The translations under genes were made by a program, and so were the position numbers. Positions 42,891-56,919 of a DNA stretch of 64,000 nucleotides are shown here, one piece after another; positions within the stretch are counted from its first letter, which is position 1, and the number at the start of each line of letters is the position of its first letter. Source of the DNA: Archegozetes longisetosus (taxonomy: Eukaryota > Arthropoda > Arachnida > Sarcoptiformes > Trhypochthoniidae); contig JAEMBT020000005.1 in the NCBI GenBank assembly GCA_018873245.2, positions 4,636,001 through 4,700,000 on the forward strand, in the 5' to 3' direction. Below the pieces are notes generated by a model. It did no database searches and was not told the DNA's origin. It saw only the letters and a program-made list of their open reading frames with translations.

Positions 42891-45789
42891 TATAACATTG
42901 CACTGTAATGCACTCTAATATTTATTAATGCTATGTAATGTTTATTATTGAGCCTAAGAGAATTTGCCCTTCTTCACCACATCATCAGTGCCCCGACACT
43001 CGATTAATGCTAATTCAACACTAGTTTAAACACCAATTCGACACTAATTCATTAATTAGTAATACCAAATCATCTACTAATCATTTCGCAATACACAGTT
43101 CTATCATTATAACCATATCGTTATACTCCTCTTAGCTTTGACATCTGTTTTTCAAATAGATTTATTTCTAGCTCTACCAACACACTTCTATTAAGACTAA
43201 TTTTCATTATATTTAATCACTCAAAAGATGGTTTGAAGCATACGAAACATCAGAAATTACCGATTCATAAATGTACTGTAATGTATGCTCACCTGTAGTC
43301 TATTAGTGAAGTCTGCAGAATTGTTATTTTTCAAGATTTATGTTAGTTATTAATGGTGTTGTTAGTTATATACGGGCTCTTTCTTTTCGATTCAATTTAT
43401 AAGTACTAAAAGTTTAGGGCAATTTGGAGTTCAGTGCCACAAAACCCATATGTCTATAATGATAATGAAAAATAAAGAAATCTCACCACACACTCATCAC
43501 CAAATGCGAGCAAACCTGTAGTATAAGTATAATGACCTGCATTTCATATACATTTATTACTTTTTGCGTAAAAAACTACCAACAGTTCAATACATAACTT
43601 ATACGCAAATATTCATCCAATAACTGTAACTGAGTATAACTGGTATATATTTCGAATATTCTGGTGTGTGCGGACTGATCGGTTCATATGAATGCAGCCC
43701 TTTGTGAAATGTGAGTGTTTGATGCATGCAGCTGTATGCAAATGAGTTTGAAACGTGGCCGACACGCGCTATAATAGACGCTAAATTCTGTACGACCCAA
43801 AGACTGTCACTACAGCTTTACTCAACATTCACTACTAGGTTATATCAAATCATGCATAGCTGTATTATAACAAGCTTTTATGTATTTTTCAGGTCCCGTT
43901 TAGTCTCCAGTCCGTATCGTAGACAACGGTTTTCTACTCAGAACTCAGTTATTCGCTCATTCTGTCTGATTCGCACTCTCTTGCACTCTCACTCTCTCCC
44001 ACTCTCTCCCACTTTTGACTGTTTACTTGCAGCTCGTTATTGCACAGGTTTTATCTTCAAATAATACATTCAATCCATTGTGCTTTACAGTTAACTGCAA
44101 CCATAGAGCAGCTGCACTTTTCCAACTTTAAATCTTTTGCTTATCGTTGCAATGTTTTGGCCGATATTTTTCCATAAATATTCAGCTATTTTAACATTAA
44201 TAAAGAATTTAATTTGCATTTATTATCGATTTGTTGTTGTAAAACTTATTTGTTTGATATGACGATAGACTATATAAATAGTTAAACATTTAATGCTTGA
44301 CTTTTATGAATAATACCCTAAAAGATACTTTCGTGCAATACACTAGACGACTGATGAAAAATAACTTTTACGGTATATTTCTATTGAAATCACATTACAC
44401 ACCACTTTTTATAGCACAGTATATAGTAATCATAGACTCAACTTAGTTTTTATTAGCAATTTCAACTGTGAATTAGTTTTTGTATTCAACTCGAATGATG
44501 TGTTTTTTGGAATTTGTGCTATCTTTTTAAACTATTATTATACTTAACTACGAACCAATCAAAAATGATTTCCTATTTTCAAAATGAAACTGTTAAACAA
44601 GACTTAATTTGCGATCACTTGATTTGATAAAAGTTATCCTTATTTACTTTGATTAGTTACCAATATTATACTTGAAGCACTTAAATGAGTCTTCAATATC
44701 CCAACAGAAATGATTTTCGAACAGCTTTTTCTCTGATTTCAATACATTTACAGTTATTTTAACATAACTCAGCAGAACATAATGATAGCACTTCATTATT
44801 GAAAGCTTTAGAAACATATCTACAATGAAAACATCTACAGTTTACTTATTTGAATGACAGAAAGTTAATAAATACAACTGAAAAAAATTCGGTACAAAGC
44901 AGATCTCAAATTCAATAATTTAAACCATTCAAATCATAAACCTATTTTTGACATCGACTTAATTAAAGAATCAAACAAAACAATAAATCTATGTTTTAAC
45001 AGTTAAACCAATTTGGTTTTTAGTTGAAAATATTGCAAATACTCAGCTATTGTTTGGTGTATGAGTTGTATTTAGAAAAAGCCGTATCTTAGTTTTGAGC
45101 TACGATTCAAACACCGGAATGTTAACAATATGCTTAAGCATAAGCCCTAAAGTAATATAAAAAAAATATGGATTTTATGCAGAAAAAATAATCCACTAAA
45201 TCATATGCTAATTGTATATTTGGTTCATAAAGCCACTGTATAAATAGCGAAAATAGCAAATAAGGTCAGCAAATCTTTTTCTTTGCGAATATAAAGGTAA
45301 TAGGAATATGTACAATTTATGCAAATCTGCTTAATGTCATTTTGATGAGTTAGAGTATAGCACTTGATCGCTATATCGACACTACTATTTCGCAATAATT
45401 TTTCATTGCCTGTTGCACTATTTCTAGTCAATAAACTTACTAAGCTTACTACATCGAATTTCTTTGGCTAGACATCTCACCAAATTGTCTCACAAAATGA
45501 TCAGAATGTGGTAATTTACGAGTTGCCAAATGTCAGATTGAAAATGACCGCTTAAGAGCGCATAAGAATGCAGGGATACTGTGATTTAATGATTAAGGTT
45601 ATGAAGCTAGAAATGCCAGGGAATGCAGTTGAATGCACAAAATATTGTATAGTATTTGGTTAATCAATGTATTATTGTAGTCCCTTTGACTTCCCCTCTT
45701 TCCCATGACCGAAAGTGCGCTACGTCTGGGAAACTTTTGACGTGTGCCTCTATTCACATTCTATACAATATATTTGTCTATATCATTAC

Positions 45790-45895
45790 TTTTCTATACC
45801 ATATTCCTCTATTCCATATATTCCTCCGTACCATACACTTCTTTATTCCACGTATTCCTCTATACCATACACTTCTCTATTCCACATATTTCGGA
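45790..45895. repeat. TTCC(A/G)TATTCCTCTATACCATACACTTC minisatellite
   Basis: Imperfect tandem units of CTCTATTCCAxxTATTCCTC / TATACCATACACTT repeat about three to four times with a period near 25-35 bp. Confidence 0.7.
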
Positions 45896-46745
45896 CTTTC
45901 TAAACAATCGATCGAAGCATTTGAACTTCCCTTTTTAACCAACAATCCCAATGGAATGACGAATGCCAGGCATGTCTATCATTTCTGTTGTACTTGGTTG
46001 GCATCGAAAAAACAATATCAGTATTTGATTGCATCTGTTATGGAAATGTGTTTTTGTCATTTAACTCGCATTTTGTGTCATTTGGTGCTCTGCACTCATT
46101 TCATTTAAGTGACACTTAAAGAGAATAGGAATCTATTATAGGTATATATGCAAAATGGATTGTAATAGATATAGATATGGATATAAGAGATAGAAGTTTA
46201 AACTAAATAAGGTTTCTATATATCAATTGTATTACACAACACCTGGTCTAACATAAGTGTTATGCAATTTTTTCTGCTCTATTCATTCATTACGGCTATT
46301 CGTTGATCCATAGCAACATTTTTCCGATACCATAACTACTATAAAAATTTCTACTAAATTACTTCACTATTTTCACTACGTTTTAATAACTAAACTAATA
46401 TTACTTCTGATTTAATTGAAATCCCACTCAAATAGATATTGTTTCAATTAAAAACATCCGTTCAGATGAAAAGTATTAATTAAAGTATTCTTTTATATAC
46501 TGTTTTTATTAGTCGGTTATATAAAATCATTCTAAAAGTTATATCATGTAAAAAACTATTGATTCTAAAAATACTATTTCAGGCTAAGAAGTCATTTCTG
46601 AAACAATGCACTGAATTTTATTCAAAAGTATTGATTATCATCAATGTATTCAACTTTATTATGTCAATGAAATATAATACAGTAAATCCAATCTAGTTTG
46701 AACACATAGGTGAGTTCACATGTTCTTTTATAAAAGTCAATAACA

Positions 46746-46790
46746 ATTAGGTTAGGTTAGGCTAAGTTATGTTAGGTTGGGTCATGTTAA
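46746..46790. repeat. TTAGG-like interstitial run
   Basis: TTAGGTTAGGTTAGGCTAAG followed by GTTAGGTTGGGTCATG shows three clean TTAGG units, then decayed ones. Confidence 0.6.
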
Positions 46791-49639
46791 ACCATGCTTT
46801 CCATCAAACTTTTATATTTACTTTAACGATCAATTAACTACATGTTCGCTTTAGAGAGGTTTTACTGCATCAAATTTTTGAACAATCTGGCATTCAGTCT
46901 ACTCTTTGGAGAGGCCGACAGCCTTGAGAACATAAAATAGCGCAAAATATAATATATGAAAGAATCCCACGAATGAATTTCGAAGTTAACTGGCAACCTT
47001 TAGGGTATTGCACGTGTTGGTCGCGTGCATTCATGAGAAGTATTGTATGAGAAACTATTGTTGAGAACATCCCATTCCCATCACACGCATCACTGTATTA
47101 TTCAGTGCATAGAGACTGAAAAGCGAATCACTTTGTTATATTAGCATTTATAACAATACAAATACCCTGATAAGGAATAGCCTAAAAAACGACATTTGCT
47201 TTAATGCTCTGTAAGATAAACCTCTGCCAAATACTGTGAGAAATGTAAAGAACAGTTGTTCAACTGCTCTTCAGTATGAAATCCGTGTCAAACTATTGAT
47301 TCATGTTATTAACATTGAAATGATTGAGTAGTTGGTCGAATTGGACCGTCAATTGGGTCTTCAATTGAGTCTTTAACTAAGTCTTGTTGTATTAAATCTT
47401 CTTGAATTGGGTGTTGTGGTATTGGATCCTGTATCGTTTGAACTGATGGTTATAAAGAAAAAGCGTTTAGGATTTAGTAATAGTTACTTAAATTAGAAAA
47501 TGCAGTGCAGGATAACTGTTTACAAAGGGTGGCGGTTTTCTATATCATTTATATACCATATATGGTACATGTTTTTGTTTGCCAACACAAAGAATGATTA
47601 AATGCATTCAATACATATTGTATACATAGAATGACAGACACTTTTGCCTGAATTACACCACAAGTCAAAGTTTTTTATCTTCCGAGGATTAAAGGCACGC
47701 AATTCCCTTCACTTGCGACTCATAAAAAGTTCAAATTCATTTCTTTAGCAAACATTAAAACATTGTTCTATTATATCCTTGAATAAATACTTGTTACTAA
47801 AACTAATTTTAATCATATATTACTGCTTAAGTTTACCCTTAATCATCTACCCTCTAAACTTTTCTATCTTCTTTTATTATTCATTCAATTAATGCTAACT
47901 TTTTCTAACAGGTAAAAACTTTCCTAAACTATTCCTAACAACTAAACACGCATCCTATTTTCCCCATTCTTTATACCATTCTTCATATTATTCACTCATC
48001 ATAGACAAAAACATATTCAATTTGACTTTTCAATGAGTTTTTCGCTGCTATACTTTAGTCTCTTTATTGGCCAGTATAACAAAATGATAATTTACAACAT
48101 TAATTAGCGATACAAATATTGCTTTCAATCGATTAAATCTAAGAGTAACAATGTATTAAGTGTATTAATTAGTAAATACATTACTAGATCGGTATCTCTA
48201 GGAATGAGTCACAAACTGGCGCCGCATTGTTTGCACGAATTCTAATGATATAACAAATTTGAAATTAATGCACGTTTCGACTATTTAAAAGGCACTCTCA
48301 CTGCAATACACGCTTCTTCTATCAAGTACTAAATCATTAAAACCAAAGCCGTACTAGCTTTTCATTGGGACTAGTGAGAACATTTCTTAAGCCAAACGCT
48401 ATCTCACATTAAAATATTTGTTAATTTGTTATCGAAACTTTCATCGATGTTTAGCAATAAACAATCTATTGATACGGTTCCAAAGTTTATTCTAACTTTT
48501 TCAGTATATTTCAATTCTGAAAGTCTCTAGAGGAACTATAGCCCCTCTAAGCCACCTCTCTGATTAAGAAGAGCTTCAGTACGGATGGCTCCAAATTTTA
48601 GAAACTTTTTAAATCTTTATTGTTTTGGAGACTGGTTCAAAAAATTTTGAAGACTATGTTTTAGAAAATTTGTATAACGGAATACGAGTTAGAGCGAAAA
48701 TGAAGATTAAGATAATTTTATTAATTAAATATGTTTTGATAAATTTGAACTTTTCAACTTTTAAAATAATGATTGCTTTATTTGAGGGACAATTTGAAAT
48801 TAAATAGGTGGAAAACTAAATAGGTTTGCTAACTGCGCATAAGAAAACCTAACCTAACTTCATAATCTGAATCAGTTGACAATCCTTTATTAGAGTACAA
48901 TCTTATTGAGAGTAAAAGAAATTGATTGTGATTTATCAACAAAGATTGTTTGCTATAAATAAATTGTTTAACTTAATTAGTGATTGAACGATACCATAGA
49001 AGTTACTGCAGCGTAAAATTACAATCATCTAATCTTATTTCTTATTATATCTTAGAATCAATTGAAAGTCAATGACTTCAAATTGGTTTTCTGTTCAATA
49101 TTTTAATGATTGAGTAGAGGTTACCCTAACAATTCAATTATCCATCTATTATTCCTTTGCTTGAATTGAGTATATTCCTGTTATTCTTATTTATTCATCT
49201 TGTTTTCATGTTTCCAAAAATTGTTTTTCAGCTTCCACGAATTTACTAAGTTTCCCGAAATTTAATCAAACAGACAAATTCAGTAGAGCAGAAAATGATA
49301 ACAAACCCAAAAACAAAAGCCTATAAAACCATATTATTATTTAATGACGTATTAAGTTTGGAAATGCGAAGGTGGAATAAGTGGTAATAAGGAATTCATA
49401 ACTAATAATAGAAGAGAGAGTATAAGCATTCGGTGAGCATTTCTAACATGAAACCTTCAATTTTTCAGATGCATTTTGAAGGAGTGCATCAAATTCTTAG
49501 TATTCCTGCAGAGTATGCACCAGTAGGTGTAAGTGTTTTGTCAATAGCGCAGATGGCTTCAGTAATAATAGTAATAATCTTAATGATAATAAGTGTAAAC
49601 GCACTTTGAACTGAAATAAACGTTATTTTACTTTTATTG

Positions 49640-49654
49640 AGTCTCTCTCCCTCC

Positions 49655-49690
<36 letters not shown>

Positions 49691-49730
49691 CCTCCCTCTC
49701 TCTCTCTCTCTCCTCCCCTCTCTCTACGAA
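49640..49730. repeat. (CT)n microsatellite with CCCT interruptions
   Basis: Long CT dinucleotide runs with several TCCCTCCC and CCTCTC interruptions. Confidence 0.95.
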
Positions 49731-51336
49731 AAATAAAATACTAATCAATAATGCATAGGAAAGATAGCCTGATATGAATTTTATTTCATTTCTTTCATTA
49801 TCTTTCATTAAGACTTTGCTTGGATTCCAATTATTAATGATTATGAATAAAAGGGAACAATAATTTAGTCATAGCTATACTTATGCGAGCTTACATTCAT
49901 TGGGTATTGATTCGCATATTTTTATAATAATAGCTTAATTTTATATAAGTTTATATTTCTGGATATAAAGAACTAACTTATATGACTCTCAATAAAATGC
50001 TAATATTAATGTCTCATTGAGTCGCAATTTATTTTTTTTCATTTTAATTTTATTGCTGAATCGCGTGCTCACAGAATCGCAAATATCATAAGAATTTCGA
50101 TTACTATAAACTTCATGTTAAACTGCTTCCTAATAAGTTCCTAAGCTTCTAGCTTCTCTAACACAATCATTCTCAAAGACAAACCGTTTGTTTTCTTCTC
50201 CCAATTCTTTCCTAAATTACTTTTTCTTTTACTTTATCGTATCACTCAATTCTTTATGAAGATTAACACTAAATTTACAGCTCAAACAAAAGTTGATCGG
50301 TTTCGGAAGATCATAACTCAACTCGTATTTTTATTTCAATATCAACTTATTAGTTTATGTAAGCTGTAAACTGTAACTATCATACCATTGTTTTCAATGA
50401 ATAAAATCACCTTTTTACTTGTAAGTTTTTTCAATAATTAAAGTTTTCAGAGCACTTCAGTGGATTCCAAATGAAAAGTTCAGATTATTAAACATTTTCA
50501 CTATGATAAAAGGATCGAACAAGTTAAGAGTTTGTGACTTTCTCGAGATCAATTTGGAAAGTCTTATTTTAACCGAACCGTTCTGAAATAGTTAAGAACT
50601 TGGTTTGGCAGCTGATTCACCATTAGTGAAATTTTAATATTACGGTTGATGGATAGGTTTAGAAGTGCTATGTTAAAGTGTAAATATAGTTATAGATGTA
50701 TTATCATCATAAAAGGCAAAATAAGTTGTTTATTTTTCTTGACAAAGATCTTGATAAGAGTTGTGAAAGGGTACTAGAAGTTGCAAAAGAGGCTTTTTAT
50801 ATGATTTTAGGTTCAGACCCCACAAAAATAAGTTTTATGATCACTGCATTGAGCAAGTCTCCACATATGTATTCACCTCAGTGTTTGATGACATGACTAA
50901 ACCTCATAAGATTTTAAAACAAATGTTCAAAGTTTGAGATAACAATTAAGAGAGATTAATAAAAATAAAATGAATTGATTTTCAATATCCAATAATTAAT
51001 TAGGTGTAGCATTTAGATTGCGTTTATATTTCATATAATTTCAAATATACGTCACGTTATTATTGTTCAGATTGTTGTCAATTGTTTTAACGACACGTCA
51101 TTTAGAGTTTGAATCCAATCAAATGTTAGAAAATCTCCAAAACAAGTGTGTTATCGGAAATCTATTTGTGATTTTGATTTATTTCTAACAATATATTATC
51201 AATAATTGCTTTTATTCTTTATAACACTAAACAGTATTGAAGTCGTTCTATAATAGGTTTATAACAAAACAAATCAGAAATTAATTATTTAAATATTTTA
51301 TATTTAATCAAAACAAAGCAACAAATTTCAAACAAA

Positions 51337-52436
51337 ATGAATATCAAATCAATTGATATTAAGTTTAATATTAACAACATATTATTTTTATTATTTTCAT
51401 TGTTATTGTTATCCAAATGTGAGTCCAAGGGATCGTTAATAACACTCGACGAAGATAATTGGGATCAAATGTTGACCGGCGAGTGGATGGTTGAGTTTTA
51501 TGCCCCGTGGTGTCCCGCCTGTCGTGCGCTACAACCCGAATGGAAGACATTCTCCACTTGGAGTAATGATCTCAGGTATTTATCACCAACTTCCCTCATT
51601 CTTCTCCTTCTAATCTATTCATTTCTTAATTTTAGCATAAAAATCGGTGCCGTTGACGTCACCACTAATCCCGGTCTCAGTGGAAGATTTATGGTTACCG
51701 CTCTTCCCACCATATATCAGTTAGTTTCTCAATTGATCTCTTAAGATCTTTTTGTATTGTTTTTGTCTTCATTTTCTATTAAATAGTGTAAAAGATGGCG
51801 TTTTTAGACAATATAAAGGATCGCGTGATAGCAATACTTTTGTCAGTTTTGTCGAAGAGAAGAAATGGCAAACGATAGAACCGGTTTCAAGTTGGAAGGC
51901 TCCAAACTCTTATCAGTTAGTATTCAATTGAAATATGGATCCATTTTTAGTTATTCCAATACGTAATTTAAACACTTATCAAATTAATTAGAATGTCAAT
52001 TGTGTCGTACTTTTTCAAAATATCGATGGCCTTAAGAGCAGTTCACAACAGACTTGTAGAAGACTATGGAATTCCTTATTGGGGTTCATATATATTGTTT
52101 GCATTCGCAACTATACTGCTTGGAGCTATTTTAGGATTGGTGATTAAACCCAGTCCATATCTAATTCATCCCCATCTAATCCGTTTCTTCCTTTATTAGC
52201 TAATCGTATGCATCATTGATCTCATATTCCCTGCGAAGATGACCACCGAAGATTTGAAAGAAAACGATAAATCAGATTCACTACAAGCGAACACCAATTC
52301 AGATAACAGTGACATAGCTGATGAAGATGTTCAAGAAGATAGTTCTGACGAATCTAATGAAAATCAAGAACTTAGGAGAAGAAAGAAAAAGTCATCTACT
52401 TCAGGAGACGAAGTCGATAAAGAAAATGACAACTAA
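51337..52436 (+). CDS. TMX1: Thioredoxin-related transmembrane protein 1
   Basis: Five exons (51,337-51,575; 51,636-51,719; 51,787-51,915; 51,992-52,139; 52,200-52,436) give 278 residues (human TMX1 is 280). A signal peptide precedes a thioredoxin domain with WMVEFYAPWCPACRALQPEW; the CPAC active site is at residues 59-62, identical to human TMX1. LSGRFMVTALPTIYHVKDG and the EPVSSWKAP linker follow. One membrane segment lies at about 181-210 (YILFAFATILLGAILG). The cytosolic tail is acidic and ends in RRRKKK and a short acidic stretch. TMX1 is an ER membrane oxidoreductase of the PDI family acting on membrane-bound clients. Every junction closes in phase, and introns are 52-76 bp. Confidence 0.95.
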
Positions 52437-53659
52437 AATTTGCCTCTTTTTGATTGTAATTATTTATTTGATATTCTCGAGTGTTTCGAATTTTTAAATT
52501 TTGTGGCGAGTCATTGCTCATTTTGTTTTGTAACTAATTATATAAATTAGGCACAAATACGCTTTTCTATTATAGTTTGAATAATTCTATCAACTCTATT
52601 TTCAGATTAAAAAATTTAAATTTCTAGACACTTCTAAGTTACTACTCATTCCCTTCTTAGTCAGTTATCAGGTCTTAGCTTGAAATTATTTTCTAAAATT
52701 CCATTGAAAACAAATGTTACGAACAGTAGTTGATCACAAAGTTGCCTATTCAGAAAGCATTTTCACTTGATTAATATCTTAACATGTCATCAGATAAAAT
52801 TGGTAACCTTGTGTTCAGCTACTTCTCTATTAGTCTTCCTCAATACTCATTTTGTTTGTAAATTCAATAGAAGTTAGTCTTTCAAATCTCTAATTAGTGT
52901 TAGGCTCAGGTTTATTCCTTTTGAACGTCAATAAATGACTCAATTGTTCGTCTCTTAAAGCTTAGTTATACTTCGATATCAGCATTTTTGAAGATCAGAA
53001 TTAGATCTTAGAGTATCTTGTCAGTTTTGATAGTAAAGCAGCACTCATTCACACTTCAGTACACATTTAGACTAGAATTTTAAAATTGAGATATGATAGC
53101 GAACAGTCCCAATAGTTAAGCTAACAGATTAATTACACGCGTCAACAGTGCCTTTATACTAGTGTCAGCTTAATATTAAGTAATAGCAGTCAGCAATAAA
53201 ATTTACTCAATTTATATCTAGGTATTGTAGTCGCAAAACAGTAGTTTAAGCCCTAATTACTAAATTTAAAGATATCGCACTAATTGTCTGAATTTCTGCT
53301 TTCAGAAAAGCATTACTTGTTTATCAAATCATTCACTCGTATCAAATCATTGACCATAACAATTTGATTTAGTGCAAAAAATCATAACCTAAACAAAAAT
53401 GGAGCAAATATCCAACTTATTTAGCTTTTAGTTTAGCGATCATTTATTAAAGCTCGTAGATTTCCAAACTTTTAGATAAATATAATTTCTCTGTTGATTG
53501 AAAATAGTTGCTAGGTCACAAAAATTTATCAGTCAGTACAACTTAAACCAAAAATTTACAAGAAAAAATAATCATTTCTTTGATGATACTATGTTATCGT
53601 TTGTTTAATTGAATTTAGATCAAAGATGAAACTATTGCTTAGGTATTAGCAAAAGTTGT
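52437..53659. other. Convergent intergenic region TMX1-CLASRP
   Basis: AT-rich sequence between the TMX1 stop and the CLASRP stop on the opposite strand. No gene or repeat is evident; it holds the two 3' UTRs. Confidence 0.5.
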
Positions 53660-56503
53660 TTAATACGAAGATGAAGAAGATCTTGATCTGGACCTTGATC
53701 TGGATCTTAATCTTGATCTTAATCTTAATCTCGATCTTGACCTTGATCTTGATCTTGATCTCGACGATGATCTCGAATTCCTGCCACGATCTCTATAAGA
53801 TTCGCGTCTAAAAGGGAAAGACAATATATTGAGAGCAATGGAGAGCAGAAAGGGCTAGGATACTAACTTATATCTCAATCTGCTGGTCATTTCTCTTAAT
53901 TCTTCTTCGCGATCAACTCTCTCCTGTTGTTGTTTCTCTAACTTCTCGAGTTCTGCCTTCTTGTCGAGTTTATCTAAAAAGAAAATAAAATACAATTAGT
54001 AGAGAAATGATTAATTGGTTAGTTCATACATTGTTTGTCAATCAGCGCCTGCATTTTCTTTTTAAGTCGTTCGTGAGGTGTAATGGTGACTGAGGACTAT
54101 AAATGATTGGTAAACAAACAGATTAGACAATCATTAAAGCAGTAAACATAAACAGTGCCAAACGTCGATCGCTGCAAAAGACAATAATTGAACTCTTACT
54201 GACTTTATGTCCATAAGTATTAGAGGAACTATTCGTTGACTTTTTACTAGTACTCCTGGAAAGTAAAACATTCATTCAGTAAACCAAATAAACAAAGATT
54301 GAATGGAATACCCTTCATCTAACTCCGATCTCGATTTTCCTTTTGCTTCATATTTGCTTTCATCGTCACTTTCACTGCTATCGCAAAGATCATGTCTATA
54401 GTAGCTCTTGACTGGAGGTGACGGAACTTTGTCCCCCTCTCTGCCCAGTAGAGTATCAGTTGACTCTGTGCCAAAACCTTCGGTTTTCAATTCATTGTTA
54501 GACTGCAGATCACTCGTTGGCAAATTTATTTCTTCAATCTTCTCTTCACTTTTTGTTGCTATTGGAATGGCTTCATTCAAATCTAATGATTTTGTTACAG
54601 ACTTTTCTTTTGGATCAGTTGAGCTCAAAGGAAGAGTAACAGGACTTTTGACATCTACTTTCTCGCGCTTAACACTATCGATAACTTCTTTCTTACTTTG
54701 ACTAATACTTCGACTTCTATTAGGGCTGAGTTTACGAGTAGTACTGCTGTTTTTATCTCTATTTCTGCTCCTACTTCTTCTTTTACTTTTACTAATACTT
54801 CTGCTTCTTCTACGAGTTCTACTAATACTTCTACTCCTTCTTCTAGATTTGCTGTCACTTCTACTTCTTCTTCGATTTCTAGTAATACTTCTACTTCTTT
54901 TTCGACTTTTCGAATTTCCACCACTTCTTCGAGTTCTACTCGTGCTTCTACTCCTTCTTTTGCTTCTACTTCTACTTCTTCTTCTACTTTGGCTTTTGTT
55001 TTTACTCCTACTCCTACTGCGTCTCCTACTTCGGCTTCTACTGCGCCTTCGACTTCTACTGCGACTTCTGCTTCTTCTATTCCTATCACGACTTACACTT
55101 CTTTTTCGACTTCTACTTCTTCTTCTAAAATCTCTTGAACTTCGATATCTATCAGGAGTTCGATTAGAAGAACGTCTAACTTCAACGCTTCTGCTGCGAC
55201 TTCTGCGCGATTGATATCTACTACCGGTTCGACGGTATTGTCGTCTATCACGAGAACGGCTGCGAGATCGAGACCTACTTTTGTGCGACTCATTACTGCT
55301 ATGATTATAACGATATGATCTTTGCCTCGAATGACTGTTCTTATTAAATGAAGTCGATGCATGTGGTGATGAGACTATATCTTCTCCAGGAAGAGTAGGT
55401 CCGTAGACAATAGGTATTGACTCGATTTTCTCATCGAGAACAGGCTTTACTTTTTGTTTTCTTTTAGATATCACTTGTTTTTGCTTCCTCTCAACTGATT
55501 CTTTAACTGTCTCATCTTCTGAAGAGCCGCCAAAACATGTAATAAACTCTATTTTAGTTTCATCTACAGAAGTTTCCGAGTCAGAAGAGCTCTGACTGTG
55601 TCTATCAGTTTGATCTTTGTTCGAGGTCAATTTATCGGAATCGTCTACATTGGAAGCCCTGAGAATAAGAAGTCGTTGTTCTTTGAGAGCTCTTCTCTCC
55701 CGCCTGGACTTCCTTCCAGTGAACATAGACTTTTCATTTTCCAGTTCTTTTTGTAGTTTAATTTTTTCTGCTTCAGTTTTGTCTTCATCTAAATATTTAA
55801 TGAAGTCATCATTTTTCATACCATACTTATGTGCAATGCTATTGATTCGATGACCCGACTCATTGTCCAATTGGTCGATATTAACACTTGTGTCAAAATC
55901 ATAGTCTTCATCAGAACTCTCTTCAGAATCAGACGAATCACTGTTTTTGGTTTGTTGAACAGTCGTTGAAGCCGAGTCTTCGTCGTCATAGTTATAAGCA
56001 ATGGTCGCCTTCTTTTCGGCTAACTTCTTCTTAGACTTTTCTTTCGATTGTTGCTCTTTTAGCGTCTGGTTCATACCAAACCTCTCTTCGAGCCAAATCT
56101 GTTGCAAACATTTGGCTTCAGTCAAGTTCAAGAACTCATTTTGAACTAAATTTCGATATCTTTCATAATTGATTTGTCGCTCTAAAGTTTGGTTGATTTC
56201 GTTGGAGGCGTTTTGCGATGACTGGCACTCAGAAGTGTCTGGAATGTGGTCCAAATGGGCCCTAACGTCAAATCTGTCGATCATATTAGTGGAGTCTCCC
56301 ATCCATGGCATGAGTGAAGTCTCGGCAGCAGAAGAGATGATGGGATCAATGTGTATCTTGAGTTGTTGGCCGTGGATTTGGAGAAAGGAGGCTGGATCTC
56401 GACGTATTCGATCATAGAAATCACGACGTCTTTCTGCTCTTCGCCGGTAATCGACCATTAGTCCTCTCAACTTCTTCTCGTGCTTTCGCGCTTCGTGCCA
56501 CAT
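53660..56503 (-). CDS. CLASRP: CLK4-associating serine/arginine-rich protein
   Basis: Five exons (56,503-54,312; 54,255-54,204; 54,096-54,030; 53,973-53,868; 53,807-53,660) give 854 residues. The N-terminus MWHEARKHEKKLRGLMVDYR and the blocks SFLQIHGQQLKIHID, TNMIDRFDVRAHLDHIPDTS, INYERYRNLVQNEF, KKLAEKKATIAYNYDDED and MFTGRKSRRERRALKEQRLL match CLASRP (SWAP-like regulator family). An RS domain with dozens of RSRS repeats spans about residues 390-600. The C-terminus keeps ITPHERLKKKMQALIDKQYK, the KLEKQQQERVDREEELREM helix and a final RS run. It is a nuclear splicing regulator that binds CLK kinases. The 52 bp second coding exon is small but needed for phase. The coding RS repeats create long open frames on other strands, which I regard as shadows. 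Confidence 0.93.
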
Positions 56504-56919
56504 TTTGTCTTCACTTATCTGTTATTTATTCTATTTTGAATACATTCCTTATTTATGACAACCTTTCGTCTATTATTTAGTTGCTCTCTATGCAGTCTAT
56601 CATCTCTAACACTTTTATTTACTAATCAATCATATTGTTCAATGTTTATATATGTTCGCATTTCTAACAATAGACTGACGTTAGTGGACATTCATTCAAT
56701 CTCTACTGAATGTTTGCTAACGTTTAGTTTAGGAAATCGACGCAAATGTCGCTAACAATCACACACAAAGCAATACTGAGTTGACAAAAGTAAAATTATT
56801 AGATAATCGCGACCTCTATTGGTTTTCATAATATCTGCAGCTATAAGACCAGTAGTTTTAGGTTGAAAATGATTGACGTGCTTTTGTTTAGTAAATATTT
56901 TAAAATAATCAATTCTGAT
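56504..56919. promoter_or_regulatory. Bidirectional CLASRP/POFUT1 promoter region
   Basis: Only 359-416 bp separate the divergent start codons of CLASRP (56,503, minus) and POFUT1 (56,863 or 56,920, plus). No TATA box is obvious for either gene. The region must contain both transcription starts. Confidence 0.6.

Larger units (their letters stand above)
42274..51336. other. 9 kb gene-free region upstream of the INSM gene
   Basis: No conserved protein frame is seen. Content: a GC-rich island at 42,740-42,890 (listed separately), a TTCCxxTATTCCTCTATACC minisatellite (45,790-45,895), a TTAGG-like run (46,746-46,790), a CT microsatellite (49,640-49,730) and otherwise AT-rich DNA. It likely carries the promoter, 5' leader and enhancers of the INSM gene (minus) and possibly the upstream region of TMX1 (plus). 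Confidence 0.5.

Noticed and set aside
43726..44064. 112-codon plus-strand frame upstream of INSM
   Set aside because: No family similarity and ordinary composition for a chance frame over CTCTCACTCTC-rich DNA.
45656..46108. 150-codon plus-strand frame
   Set aside because: Its middle is translation of a TATTCCTCTATACC minisatellite and overlapping frames are equally open. No conserved motif.
50696..50896. 66-codon plus-strand frame before TMX1
   Set aside because: Partly protein-like (DKSCERVLEVAKEAFYMILG) but no splice extension, no homologue recognised and no clear promoter.
54655..55362. Several long open frames on both strands overlapping the CLASRP exon
   Set aside because: They arise from the repetitive RS-domain codons. 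Only the minus-strand frame shows family similarity and joins by splicing to the other exons.
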